A stretch of 64,000 nt of DNA. Source: Actinoplanes sandaracinus (GTDB taxonomy: Bacteria > Actinomycetota > Actinomycetes > Mycobacteriales > Micromonosporaceae). The translations under genes were made by a program, and so were the position numbers. The stretch is from assembly GCF_030009775.1 (NCBI RefSeq), contig NZ_JASCTH010000004.1, forward strand, positions 223,660 through 287,659, written 5' to 3'. The stretch's first letter is position 1; each line of letters begins with the position of its first letter. This document shows positions 1-7,684 of this stretch, one piece after another. A model generated the notes under the pieces. The model ran no database searches. It was not told the DNA's origin and saw nothing but the letters and a program-made list of their open reading frames with translations.

Positions 1-510
1 GGACACCGATGCCTCACCGGGGATCAGCACGCCCGCGGGCAGCGCGTCACCCACCGCACCCCGCAGCAGGGCGGCCACGTCGGCGGGCTTGGCCACCTCG
101 GGGCCGGCCACCCGAACGCCGTCGGCATAGGTCGCGAAGTAGACCTCGCGCCGCCGGGCATCGGTGGCGATCAGCACCCGTCCCGGGCCGGCCGCCCGGC
201 CCAGCGCGTCCAGGGAGCAGACGCCGTACGTCGGGATGCCCAGCGCCTGTCCCATGCTCGCCGCGGTGGCCAGCCCGACCCGCAGGCCGGTGAACGGCCC
301 GGGGCCGAGCCCGGCCACGATCGCGACGAGGTCACGCGGCCGACGACCGGCGTCGGCCAGAACGGCGGCGATCTCGGGGGCGAGTCTCTCCCCGTGGGCG
401 CGCGGATCGACGGTCCGCCGCTCGGTGACCCCGGACAGGCCGTCCGGTGTCACCTCGACGAGCGCCGCCGTCGAGGCGGGGGTTGCGGTGTCCAGAGCCA
501 GTACCAGCAC
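1..510 (-). CDS. tsaB: tRNA threonylcarbamoyladenosine biosynthesis protein TsaB (3' part missing)
   Basis: TsaB partners with TsaD and TsaE to make the universal t6A37 modification of ANN-decoding tRNAs. The 170 visible codons start at a GTG and read MLVLALDTATPAS, then contain the typical GLGPGPFTGLRVGLATA loop near residue 68-84 and the RRREVYFA segment, all hallmarks of the TsaB actin-like fold. An AGGG lies about 8 bases before the GTG. The gene runs off the left edge, so the C-terminal part is not visible. It lies 9 bases after ung and belongs to the alr-hydrolase-tsaE-ung-tsaB run. Confidence 0.93.
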   Translation of the reverse strand, partial: MLVLALDTATPASTAALVEVTPDGLSGVTERRTVDPRAHGERLAPEIAAVLADAGRRPRDLVAIVAGLGPGPFTGLRVGLATAASMGQALGIPTYGVCSLDALGRAAGPGRVLIATDARRREVYFATYADGVRVAGPEVAKPADVAALLRGAVGDALPAGVLIPGEASVS

Positions 511-519
511 AAGGTGACC

Positions 520-1203
520 CTAGACGGTGGCTTTCGGGTCCCAGTCGATGACCGGCCGTCCGCCGTCGGCCAGGGCCTTGTTGGCCGCGCTGAACGGACG
601 GCTGCCGAGGAAGCCGGCCCGGTTCAGCGGGCTCGGGTGCCCGGCTTCCAGCACGGCGTGCACCGGGTTCGTGACCAGGGCGGCCTTCTTCTTCGCATAG
701 CTGCCCCAGAGCATGAAGACGATCCGCTCGTTCCGCGCGTCGAGGGCACGGATGGTGGCGTCGGTGAACGCCTCCCAACCCTTGTTGCCGTGCGAGCCGG
801 CCTTGCCCGCGCGGACCGTCAGCACCGCGTTGAGCAGCAGCACGCCCTGTTTCGCCCAGCCGGTCAGATCGCCGCTCGCCGGCTTGGGAACGTTGAGGTC
901 CTCGTTGAGCTCCTTGAAGACGTTGCTCAGCGACGGCGGCCGGCGCACCCCGTCACGCACGCTGAAACTCAGCCCGTGCGCCTGCCCCGGGCCGTGGTAC
1001 GGGTCCTGGCCGAGGATCAGCACCCTGGTCTCGGACGGCGAGCACAGCCGGTACGCCGCGAACAGGTCCTCCATCGGTGGGTAGACCGTCTCGTTCGCAT
1101 ACTCCCCGGCCACCCACGCGCCCAGGGCCGCGGTCGCCGCCTCGTCGAGGAAGGGGGTCAGTTCGTCGCGCCACTTGGGGGGAAGCAGCTCGGTCAGATT
1201 CAC
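520..1203 (-). CDS. ung: uracil-DNA glycosylase (family 1)
   Basis: Removes uracil from DNA as the first step of base excision repair. The 227-residue protein has the family 1 water-activating motif LGQDPYHGPGQAHGLSF (Asp catalytic), the SLSNVFKEL segment and the closing loop HPSPLNR with the catalytic His. The GTG start overlaps the tsaE stop codon by four bases (GTGA), so it is probably translationally coupled; an upstream in-frame ATG would extend deep into tsaE and gives an Arg-rich, unconvincing N-terminus. Finding ung between tsaE and tsaB is unusual; functionally it is a standard UDG. Confidence 0.96.
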   Translation of the reverse strand: MNLTELLPPKWRDELTPFLDEAATAALGAWVAGEYANETVYPPMEDLFAAYRLCSPSETRVLILGQDPYHGPGQAHGLSFSVRDGVRRPPSLSNVFKELNEDLNVPKPASGDLTGWAKQGVLLLNAVLTVRAGKAGSHGNKGWEAFTDATIRALDARNERIVFMLWGSYAKKKAALVTNPVHAVLEAGHPSPLNRAGFLGSRPFSAANKALADGGRPVIDWDPKATV

Positions 1204-1649
1204 ATGGTCTCCAGTCGGTGTGCCCAGTCGCCGCCGTGCGGCACCAGATCGATGACGCGGGTGTCGTCGTCCAGCCGGTCGATGCGGACCCGCAGGTATT
1301 CGTCGTTCAGCTGCTCGACCATCCCGGCGCCCCACTCGATCACGGTGACCGCGTCGTCGGCGGAGGCGTCCAGGTCGAGATCGTCGATCTCGGCGCGCGG
1401 ATCCGGCCGGTCGCCCAGCCGGTACGCGTCGGCGTGCACCAGCGGCAGCGGCCCCCGATGCACCCGGGCGATCACGAACGTCGGCGAGGTGATCGGCCCC
1501 TGCACGCCCAGGCCCGCGCCGATGCCCTGCACCAGGGCCGTCTTGCCGGCGCCGAGCGGCCCGGTGAGTAGCACCAGGTCGCCGGCCCGCAGCACCGCGG
1601 CGAGCCGCTGCCCGAACTCGCGGGTGTCCTCGACGGTCTTGAGTTTCAC
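1200..1649 (-). CDS. tsaE: tRNA threonylcarbamoyladenosine biosynthesis ATPase TsaE
   Basis: ATPase of the t6A37 tRNA-modification complex, working with TsaB and TsaD. The 149-residue product has a Walker A motif GPLGAGKTALVQG at about residues 30-42, the conserved SPTFVIARVH segment, the HADAYRL segment and an EWG near residue 110, all in the order expected of TsaE. Length is normal for the family. The ATG overlaps the end of the alpha/beta hydrolase gene by four bases and its own stop overlaps the ung GTG, so translation is coupled on both sides. Confidence 0.95.
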   Translation of the reverse strand: MKLKTVEDTREFGQRLAAVLRAGDLVLLTGPLGAGKTALVQGIGAGLGVQGPITSPTFVIARVHRGPLPLVHADAYRLGDRPDPRAEIDDLDLDASADDAVTVIEWGAGMVEQLNDEYLRVRIDRLDDDTRVIDLVPHGGDWAHRLETM

Positions 1650-2713
1650 GTCAGTTTCTCCAGGAACGGGATCAGCGCGGCGTTGACCTGATCGGCTTTC
1701 TCCAGCATCACCACGTGGCCGCTGCTCTCGATCTTCAGCAGCTCGGCCTCGGGCAGGTGCTTGAGGATCTCCTCGGAGTGGGTCGCCGGGGTCAGGTAGT
1801 CGCGGTCGCCGACGACGACCAGCACCGGCACACCACTCAACGCGGACAGCGCCGGGATGCGGTTGTGCGTGTAGAGGGTCTGCAGGTATTTGGTGAGCGT
1901 CTCCGCCGACGTCCGGGAATTCATGCTCTCCACGAACGTGACCAGCGACGCGCTGGGCTTGGCCTCACCGAACCCGTAACGCCGGGTGAGCAGCCAGGCC
2001 AGGTCGGAGGAGACGACCCGGGCCCGGTCGATGGTGCCGCCGCCGAGCTGGGCCGCCTTGTCCCACAGCGGGAAGAACGGGGCGCTCACCCGGGCCACCA
2101 CGTTGGTGAGGCCGAGTTTCGCCTTGTCGAAGAGGCCGGCCGAGGTGGACATCAGGACCACGCCGGTGACCCGGTTGCCGAACCAGGCCGGGAACTGCTC
2201 AGCGAACGCCATGATGGTCATGCCGCCCATCGAATGGCCGACCAGGATTATCCGGCCCTCGGGCACCGCCTCGGTGAGCACCGCCGCGAGCGACCGGCCC
2301 AGCGCGGCGAGGTCGTAGGTGCCGGATTTCAGCTTGCCGGACCGGCCGTGCCCGGGCTGGTCGTAGAAGACCATCCGGTGTGAGCCGCGCTCGGCCAGCT
2401 CCTTGCGCTGGAAGTAGAAGGTGCCCATGTCGAGGGCGAAACCGTGGACGAAGACGATGGTTGGGTCGTCGGGCGCGTCGTCCGGCTCGATGATCTCCAC
2501 GTGCAGGTCGGTGCCGTCGGCCGCGGTGACCGTCAGCTCGCGGTCGAACGGCTGGTCACCGAACGGCTCCTCGACATAGGGGTCGCCGGGCACGTTGACC
2601 GACCGGCGCACCAGCACCCGCTCGACGGCGAACGCGGTGGCCAGACCGGCCGCGGCCACACCGACCACGGCCCCGAGGATGCCCGCTCGCTTGGCGACGC
2701 GTGACCGGTTCAC
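1646..2713 (-). CDS. alpha/beta fold hydrolase with N-terminal membrane segment
   Basis: A 355-residue serine hydrolase of unknown substrate. One hydrophobic stretch near residues 11-30 (AGILGAVVGVAAAGLATAFA) looks like a membrane anchor or uncleaved signal. Hydrolase landmarks follow: the oxyanion segment FVHGFALDMGTFYF, a YDQPGHGRSGK turn, the nucleophile elbow GHSMGGM (Ser), a late Asp in VVVGDRDYLTP and the His in ESSGHVVMLE. It overlaps alr and tsaE by four bases each. A hydrolase between alr and tsaE is a recurrent actinobacterial arrangement, which may point to a cell-envelope role; that is inference. Confidence 0.85.
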   Translation of the reverse strand: MNRSRVAKRAGILGAVVGVAAAGLATAFAVERVLVRRSVNVPGDPYVEEPFGDQPFDRELTVTAADGTDLHVEIIEPDDAPDDPTIVFVHGFALDMGTFYFQRKELAERGSHRMVFYDQPGHGRSGKLKSGTYDLAALGRSLAAVLTEAVPEGRIILVGHSMGGMTIMAFAEQFPAWFGNRVTGVVLMSTSAGLFDKAKLGLTNVVARVSAPFFPLWDKAAQLGGGTIDRARVVSSDLAWLLTRRYGFGEAKPSASLVTFVESMNSRTSAETLTKYLQTLYTHNRIPALSALSGVPVLVVVGDRDYLTPATHSEEILKHLPEAELLKIESSGHVVMLEKADQVNAALIPFLEKLT

Positions 2714-3831
2714 CGGGCGGCCTCCCCGTCGTAGTGGCGTGGGACCCGGCTGCTGCCGAATCTGGTGACGATCTCGTAGTTGATCGTGCCGGTCGCGGCC
2801 GCCCAGTCGTCGGCGGTCGGCCCGCCGTCGTCGCCGGGCCCGAAGAGGGTGGCCACGTCGCCGGCGACCACCGGCTCGTCACCCACGTCGACGACCAGTT
2901 GGTCCATGCAGACACGGCCGGCGACCCGTGCGGTGATGCCGCCCACCCGGACCGGGCCGGTGCCGGAGGCGTGCCGGGGCACCCCGTCGCCGTAACCGAG
3001 GGGCACCACGGCCAGTGTGGTCTCTCGCGGTGTCACGTAGGTCAGCCCGTAGGACACGCCCTGACCGGCCGGAACCCGTTTCGTCAGGGTCACCCGGGCA
3101 CGCGCGGTCATGGCCGGCCGCAGGCCGTAGGTCTCGCCCGCGACGGGCGACAGGCCATAGGCCGCGATGCCGGCCCGGACCAGGTCGAAGTGCGTGTCGG
3201 GCCGGGTCAGCGTGGCCGCCGAGTTGGCGATGTGGCGATAGCGGGGCTGGATGCCGTAACTCGCGGCCAGGGTCAGGCCCTCGCGGAAGGCGGCGAGCTG
3301 GCGGTCGACCGACTCGTGGCCGGGCTCGTCGGCGCAGGCGAAATGGCTCCACACCCCGACCGGCTCGAGGTCACCGCCGGCCTGGGCCTTGGCCGCCGAC
3401 TCCAGCAGGGCCGGCCACTCGGCGGCGACCGCCCCGCCACGGGACAGGCCGGTGTCCAGCTTGAGGTGCACCCGGGCGGGCCGGCCGGCCCGCCGGGCGG
3501 CGGCGATCAGCTCGTCGAGCATGGCGGGCGTCGCGGCGCTCAGATCGACCCCCGCGCCGACCCCCTCGTGCAACGGCAGGCCGGGGCTCAGCAGCCAGGC
3601 CAGGACGGGCGCCTCGACCCCCGCCCGGCGCAGCGCCAGCGCCTCGTCGAGGGTGGCGACGCCGAGCCAGGTGGCGCCCCCGGCGAGGGCGGCCCGCCCG
3701 GCCGGCACCATGCCATGCCCGTAACCGTCGGCCTTGACCGCCACCAGCACCTCGGCGGAGGTGCGGGCACACAGCAACGCGACGTTGTCCCGGATGGCGT
3801 CCAGATCGACGCGGACTTCGGCCTGCCACAT
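2710..3831 (-). CDS. alr: alanine racemase
   Basis: PLP enzyme converting L-Ala to D-Ala for peptidoglycan. The 373-residue protein carries the PLP lysine in VAVKADGYGHGM near residues 31-42, the second catalytic Tyr in GVSYGLTYV near residue 260, and the conserved VCMDQLVVDVG strand near the C-terminus. The ATG start gives MWQAEVRVDLDAI, the expected N-terminus. It ends in a four-base overlap with the hydrolase gene. It follows nnr by 38 bases on the same strand. Confidence 0.96.
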   Translation of the reverse strand: MWQAEVRVDLDAIRDNVALLCARTSAEVLVAVKADGYGHGMVPAGRAALAGGATWLGVATLDEALALRRAGVEAPVLAWLLSPGLPLHEGVGAGVDLSAATPAMLDELIAAARRAGRPARVHLKLDTGLSRGGAVAAEWPALLESAAKAQAGGDLEPVGVWSHFACADEPGHESVDRQLAAFREGLTLAASYGIQPRYRHIANSAATLTRPDTHFDLVRAGIAAYGLSPVAGETYGLRPAMTARARVTLTKRVPAGQGVSYGLTYVTPRETTLAVVPLGYGDGVPRHASGTGPVRVGGITARVAGRVCMDQLVVDVGDEPVVAGDVATLFGPGDDGGPTADDWAAATGTINYEIVTRFGSSRVPRHYDGEAAR

Positions 3832-3869
3832 GCCTCCACCCTACTGAGGCGTATGACAATTTCCTCCGG

Positions 3870-5321
3870 TCAGCCCAGGAGACCGGCCAGGACCGGGCGC
3901 AGGGCGGATGCCACGTCCGGCGCGGTGACCGGGCCGTCCTCCGCCGCCCGTCGGCCGGCCAGTCCGTGCACATAGGCGGCGGCGACCGCGGCCCGCACCG
4001 CGGGAAGCCCGGCCGCGAGCAGCGACCCCAGCAGCCCGGCGAGCACGTCGCCGGTGCCGGCCGTGGCCAGTGCCGGGCTGCCGGTGGGGTTGGCCCAGAT
4101 CTCCCCCGCCGGGGTGGCCACGATGGTCCGGTCGCCCTTCAGCAGCACCACGGCGTTGGTCCAGGCGGCCAGCCGGGCGGCCGCTCCGGCCCGGTCCGCC
4201 CCGGGCGCCTCCCCGGCCAGCCGCTTGAACTCGCCGTCATGCGGGGTGAGCACCAGAGGGGCGTCGCGGCGCAGGTCCACCGCGTGTTCGCCGCCGACCA
4301 GCAGATTGATCGCGTCGGCGTCGAGCAGCACCGGCAGCGGCGTGGCCAGCACGCTGCGCAGCTCGGTGCGGGCCTTCTCACCGCTGCCGAGGCCGGAACC
4401 GCAGACCCAGGCCTGCACCCGGCCGGCGGTGGCCACCCGGTCCGCGACCACGACGGACGGGTGGGCGCGCACCACCTCGCGGTGGGCGCTGCCCGCGTAC
4501 CGGACCATGCCGGACGGGCCGGCCAGGGCGCCGGCCGTGGAGAGCAGGGCGGCACCGGGATAGAGGGCCGAGCCGGTGGCCAGGCCGACCACGCCACGGC
4601 TGTACTTGTCGGAGGTCGCGCCGGGACGGGGCCACCAGGCGGCGATGTCGGCCGTCTCGGCAACCCGGACCGCGGGGTCCCCCACCAGCGCCGGGCCCAG
4701 CCCGATGTCGACCAGCTCCACCTGGCCGCAGTGGGTGACCGCCGGGCCGAGCACGTGGGCCGGCTTGAGGCAGCCGAAGGTCACGGTGACATCGGCGGTC
4801 ACCGCATCGCCGGGCACGTCACCGGTGTCCACCGACACACCGCTCGGGACGTCCACCGCCACCACCAGGGCGCGGTCGCCGGCCCGTCCGGTCAGCCCGC
4901 CGAGCTCGCGCACGATCGCCGCCGCCCCGGGCCGCAGCCCGCCGCTGGCTCCGATCCCGACGATGCCGTCCAGGACCAGGTCGGCGCGGGCCGGCAGGTC
5001 ACGGGTGGTGAATCCGCCCGCCTGGCGCAGCGCGGTCAGCCCGGCCAGATGCACCCGTTCCGGGGTCATCAGCAGAGCGCGGACCTGGGCGCCCCGGCTC
5101 GCCAGCACAGCTCCGGCGTAGAGCGCGTCGCCGCCGTTGTCGCCGCTGCCCACCAGTAGCAGGACCCGCGCGCCGTAGACGCCCCCGGCGTCCTCCAGCA
5201 GCAGCGCACAGCGCCGCGCCAGACCGGCCGCCGCCCGCTGCATCAGGGTGCCCACGGGCAGGGTCGCCATCAGGTTCTTCTCGGCCGCCCGGACCTCAGC
5301 CGCCCGCCACACCTGCCGCAT
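3870..5321 (-). CDS. nnr: bifunctional NAD(P)H-hydrate epimerase / ADP-dependent dehydratase
   Basis: Repairs damaged NAD(P)H hydrates. The 483-residue protein joins a YjeF_N epimerase domain (about residues 1-215, with GSGDNGGDALYAG and the IVGIGASGGLR loop) to a YjeF_C kinase-like dehydratase domain (about 225-480, with LTPHDGEFKRL and the GTGDVLAGLLG anion hole). The start MRQVWRAAEV is typical. It sits 13 bases after acpS and upstream of alr on the same strand, the usual actinobacterial neighbourhood. Confidence 0.95.
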   Translation of the reverse strand: MRQVWRAAEVRAAEKNLMATLPVGTLMQRAAAGLARRCALLLEDAGGVYGARVLLLVGSGDNGGDALYAGAVLASRGAQVRALLMTPERVHLAGLTALRQAGGFTTRDLPARADLVLDGIVGIGASGGLRPGAAAIVRELGGLTGRAGDRALVVAVDVPSGVSVDTGDVPGDAVTADVTVTFGCLKPAHVLGPAVTHCGQVELVDIGLGPALVGDPAVRVAETADIAAWWPRPGATSDKYSRGVVGLATGSALYPGAALLSTAGALAGPSGMVRYAGSAHREVVRAHPSVVVADRVATAGRVQAWVCGSGLGSGEKARTELRSVLATPLPVLLDADAINLLVGGEHAVDLRRDAPLVLTPHDGEFKRLAGEAPGADRAGAAARLAAWTNAVVLLKGDRTIVATPAGEIWANPTGSPALATAGTGDVLAGLLGSLLAAGLPAVRAAVAAAYVHGLAGRRAAEDGPVTAPDVASALRPVLAGLLG

Positions 5322-5334
5322 TCTTCCTCCGTCA

Positions 5335-5706
5335 CTAGCCCGCCTCGGCCACCACCATCGCGGACGCGATTCCGCCGTCGTGCGACAGCGACAGATGCCA
5401 TCGGGCGATGCCCCGCTTGGTCGCCGCGGCGGCGACCGTACCGGAGACGGTCAACCACGGACGGCCGTCCGGATCGGTGACGATCTCGCAGTCGTGCCAC
5501 CGCAAGCCGGCCGGCGCGCCGAGGGACTTGGCGACGGCCTCCTTGGCGGCGAACCGGGCGGCGAGCGACTCCGCGGACCGCGGGTTCCCCGACCCGGTCA
5601 GGCGCTCTGCCTCGGTGAAAAGCCGGTCCGCGAGCAACGGGGTCCGCTCCAGCGCGCGGGCGAAACGCTCCACCAGGACTACGTCGAGGCCGACAGACAC
5701 GATCAC
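5335..5706 (-). CDS. acpS: holo-[acyl-carrier-protein] synthase
   Basis: Transfers 4'-phosphopantetheine from CoA to apo-ACP, activating fatty acid synthesis. The 123-residue product has the Mg-binding Asp in [12 protein letters not shown] and the conserved [18 protein letters not shown] helix with the catalytic Glu/Lys. I choose the GTG at 5706 because it gives [10 protein letters not shown]; an in-frame GTG 30 bases upstream would add [13 protein letters not shown] residues without similarity. First gene of the acpS-nnr-alr-hydrolase-tsaE-ung-tsaB run. Confidence 0.93.
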   Translation of the reverse strand: MIVSVGLDVVLVERFARALERTPLLADRLFTEAERLTGSGNPRSAESLAARFAAKEAVAKSLGAPAGLRWHDCEIVTDPDGRPWLTVSGTVAAAATKRGIARWHLSLSHDGGIASAMVVAEAG

Positions 5707-5874
5707 AACGGTCACCTTATCGGTGCGTCCGGTCACTTTCCCCGGCCAGCACGTCTATCAGGGAGGTCGATCCGCCGGCAAGGCCTGTGGACGATTCGTC
5801 CACAGGCGTGCCCCGCGGATCCGTCCCGGCCTCTAACGTCGGCGCATCCCGTCGTCCCCCATGGAGGTTGCCCG

Positions 5875-6162
5875 ATGAACGCCGACTTCGAAGCCGAGGC
5901 CGAGGGCCTGCGCCGGAGCGCGACAGCCGTGACCGGGCTGGCCGGGCGGGTGTCCGGCGCCGCCGGTTCGGTTCCGGGCACCGACCCGGCCCCCCGGTGG
6001 GCCACCACCGGCGCCGCCACACTGATGACCGAGTCCGCCCGCCGGCTGCTGAGCCTGCTCGGCCACGACACCGCGGAGACGGCCGAGCGGATCAGGGCGG
6101 CCGCGGCGGCGTACGAGCAGGCCGACGCCCGTGCCGCGGCCCGTCTGCGGCAGGCCCGGTGA
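5875..6162 (+). CDS. EspC/WXG100-like type VII secretion-associated small protein
   Basis: A 95-residue, Ala-rich, mostly helical protein, MNADFEAEAEGLRRSATAV at its start. Size, helical heptad character and the central Ser/Trp turn (APRWATTGA) resemble the EspC (DUF2580) and WXG100 families of type VII secretion substrates. A GGAGG lies seven bases before the ATG. Its stop codon overlaps the GTG of the next gene (GTGA), so the two form a coupled pair, as is common for ESX-type partners. No ESX secretion core is present in this window, so export is inferred only from family resemblance. Confidence 0.62.
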   Translation: MNADFEAEAEGLRRSATAVTGLAGRVSGAAGSVPGTDPAPRWATTGAATLMTESARRLLSLLGHDTAETAERIRAAAAAYEQADARAAARLRQAR

Positions 6163-7664
6163 ACGGCGCCGCCGTCAGCGCGACCGCTGTCACCTACGCG
6201 CGACTCCGGAGCACTGATCCGGCCCGCTGGCGGGTCACCGCGCTCGCCTGGCGCCGGTGGGCGGCGCTGGCCGGGGCGTTCTGCGCCGAGTTCGGCCCGC
6301 TGCTGGCCCGGCTCCGCGACTCGTGGTCCGGGGCGGCCGCCGAGGCCGCCGCCGCCCGGCTCAACGCCCTGCGCCGCCGGATGGCCTGGTTCCGGGTGAT
6401 CTGCTGGCGGGCCGACCAGGCGCTGAGCGAGTTCGCCGCGGCGCTCGCCCGGGCCCGCGCGCTGCTCGACCGGGCGCACACGGCAGCCGGGCGAGCCGGC
6501 CTGGTCATCGACGATTCCGGTGCGGTGCGCGGCCCCGCGGGCGAACACGACGCCATCCGGTCGGTGGGCGCCGAACTCGGCTCCGCCCTGACCGTGGCCG
6601 CCGAAGCCGACGCCTCCGCCGCCGCCCGCCTCGGCGCGCTGGCCGACGTGCCGCCCGCCCCGGTTGTCACGTCCTTCCCGGCGTGCACCGCCACCCCGGC
6701 CGAGGTGCGGCGCTGGTGGGAGCAGTGGACCCCGGCCGAGCGCGACTGGCTGCTGGCCACCGAGCCGGCCGCGCTGGCCGGCGCCGACGGCATTCCGGTC
6801 GCCGACCGGGACGTCGCTAACCGGCTGCTGCTCGACGACCACCGCCTCGAACTCGACCGGATGCGGGCCGTCGGCGCTGATCCGGACCGCATCCGTGACC
6901 TGCTCGAGGGACTGGACAGGTTGACCGCACGCCTCGACGACGAGACCGGGCCCCGGGCGTACCTCGTGGGCCTGGGTCTCGACGGGGAGGGCCGGGCCGT
7001 GGTGGCGCTCGGCGACCCGGACCGGGCCGCGCACGTCCTCACCCACGTACCCGGTATGACCTCGGACCTGAAGTCGCTGGGCGGCGAGCTGAGCCGGGCC
7101 GAACGGGTCGCCGCCCGAGCCGGGGAGCTGGGGCCGGGCGGGTCGACGAGCGCGGTGCTGTGGCTTGACTACGACGCGCCGGACTTCGTGCACGAGGCGG
7201 CCTCGGCCCGGCAGGCACGTGACGGCGCCCCCGAGCTGACCCGGTTCCAGGAGGCGTTGCGGGCCACCCATGACGGCGAACCGGCACACCAGACGGTGCT
7301 CGGGCACAGTTACGGCTCGCTGGTGGTGGGCCGGGCCGCGGCAGCCGGTGGGCTCCCGGCCGACGACGTGGTCTTCGTCGGCTCGCCCGGCGTCGGAGTG
7401 GACTCGGCGTCCCAGTTGAGGATCCCGGCCGACCGGGTGTGGTCGACGACGTCCATCACCGACCCGATCCGGCTCGCGGCCAGGCCCGATCCCGGCCTCC
7501 CCGACCGGTCGCGTGACCTGTGGTTCGGCCGCGACCCGAGCGAGCCCGGATTCGGCGCCCGGGTCTTCCGGAGCCAGCTCGACGCCGGTCACCTCGGCTA
7601 CTGGGACGCCGGGAAACCGGCTCTCGACGCCCTCGCCCGGATCACGCTGGGCGGGGCGCCGTGA
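6159..7664 (+). CDS. DUF1023-type alpha/beta hydrolase, putative type VII partner
   Basis: A 501-residue protein beginning at a GTG that overlaps the stop of the EspC-like gene. Residues 1-170 are Ala/Arg-rich helices resembling the WXG100-like leader of DUF1023 proteins (WSGAAAEAAAARL near 50). The C-terminal half is an alpha/beta hydrolase: LVGLGLDGEGRAVVALGDPD, a SAVLWLDYDAPDF strand, the nucleophile elbow VLGHSYGSLVV (Ser) and a late His in DAGHLGYWD. DUF1023 enzymes are predicted lipases/esterases; the substrate here is unknown. It converges with glmS, 20 bases apart. Confidence 0.75.
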   Translation: MNGAAVSATAVTYARLRSTDPARWRVTALAWRRWAALAGAFCAEFGPLLARLRDSWSGAAAEAAAARLNALRRRMAWFRVICWRADQALSEFAAALARARALLDRAHTAAGRAGLVIDDSGAVRGPAGEHDAIRSVGAELGSALTVAAEADASAAARLGALADVPPAPVVTSFPACTATPAEVRRWWEQWTPAERDWLLATEPAALAGADGIPVADRDVANRLLLDDHRLELDRMRAVGADPDRIRDLLEGLDRLTARLDDETGPRAYLVGLGLDGEGRAVVALGDPDRAAHVLTHVPGMTSDLKSLGGELSRAERVAARAGELGPGGSTSAVLWLDYDAPDFVHEAASARQARDGAPELTRFQEALRATHDGEPAHQTVLGHSYGSLVVGRAAAAGGLPADDVVFVGSPGVGVDSASQLRIPADRVWSTTSITDPIRLAARPDPGLPDRSRDLWFGRDPSEPGFGARVFRSQLDAGHLGYWDAGKPALDALARITLGGAP

Positions 7665-7684
7665 GCCGGCGACTCACTCCGGGG

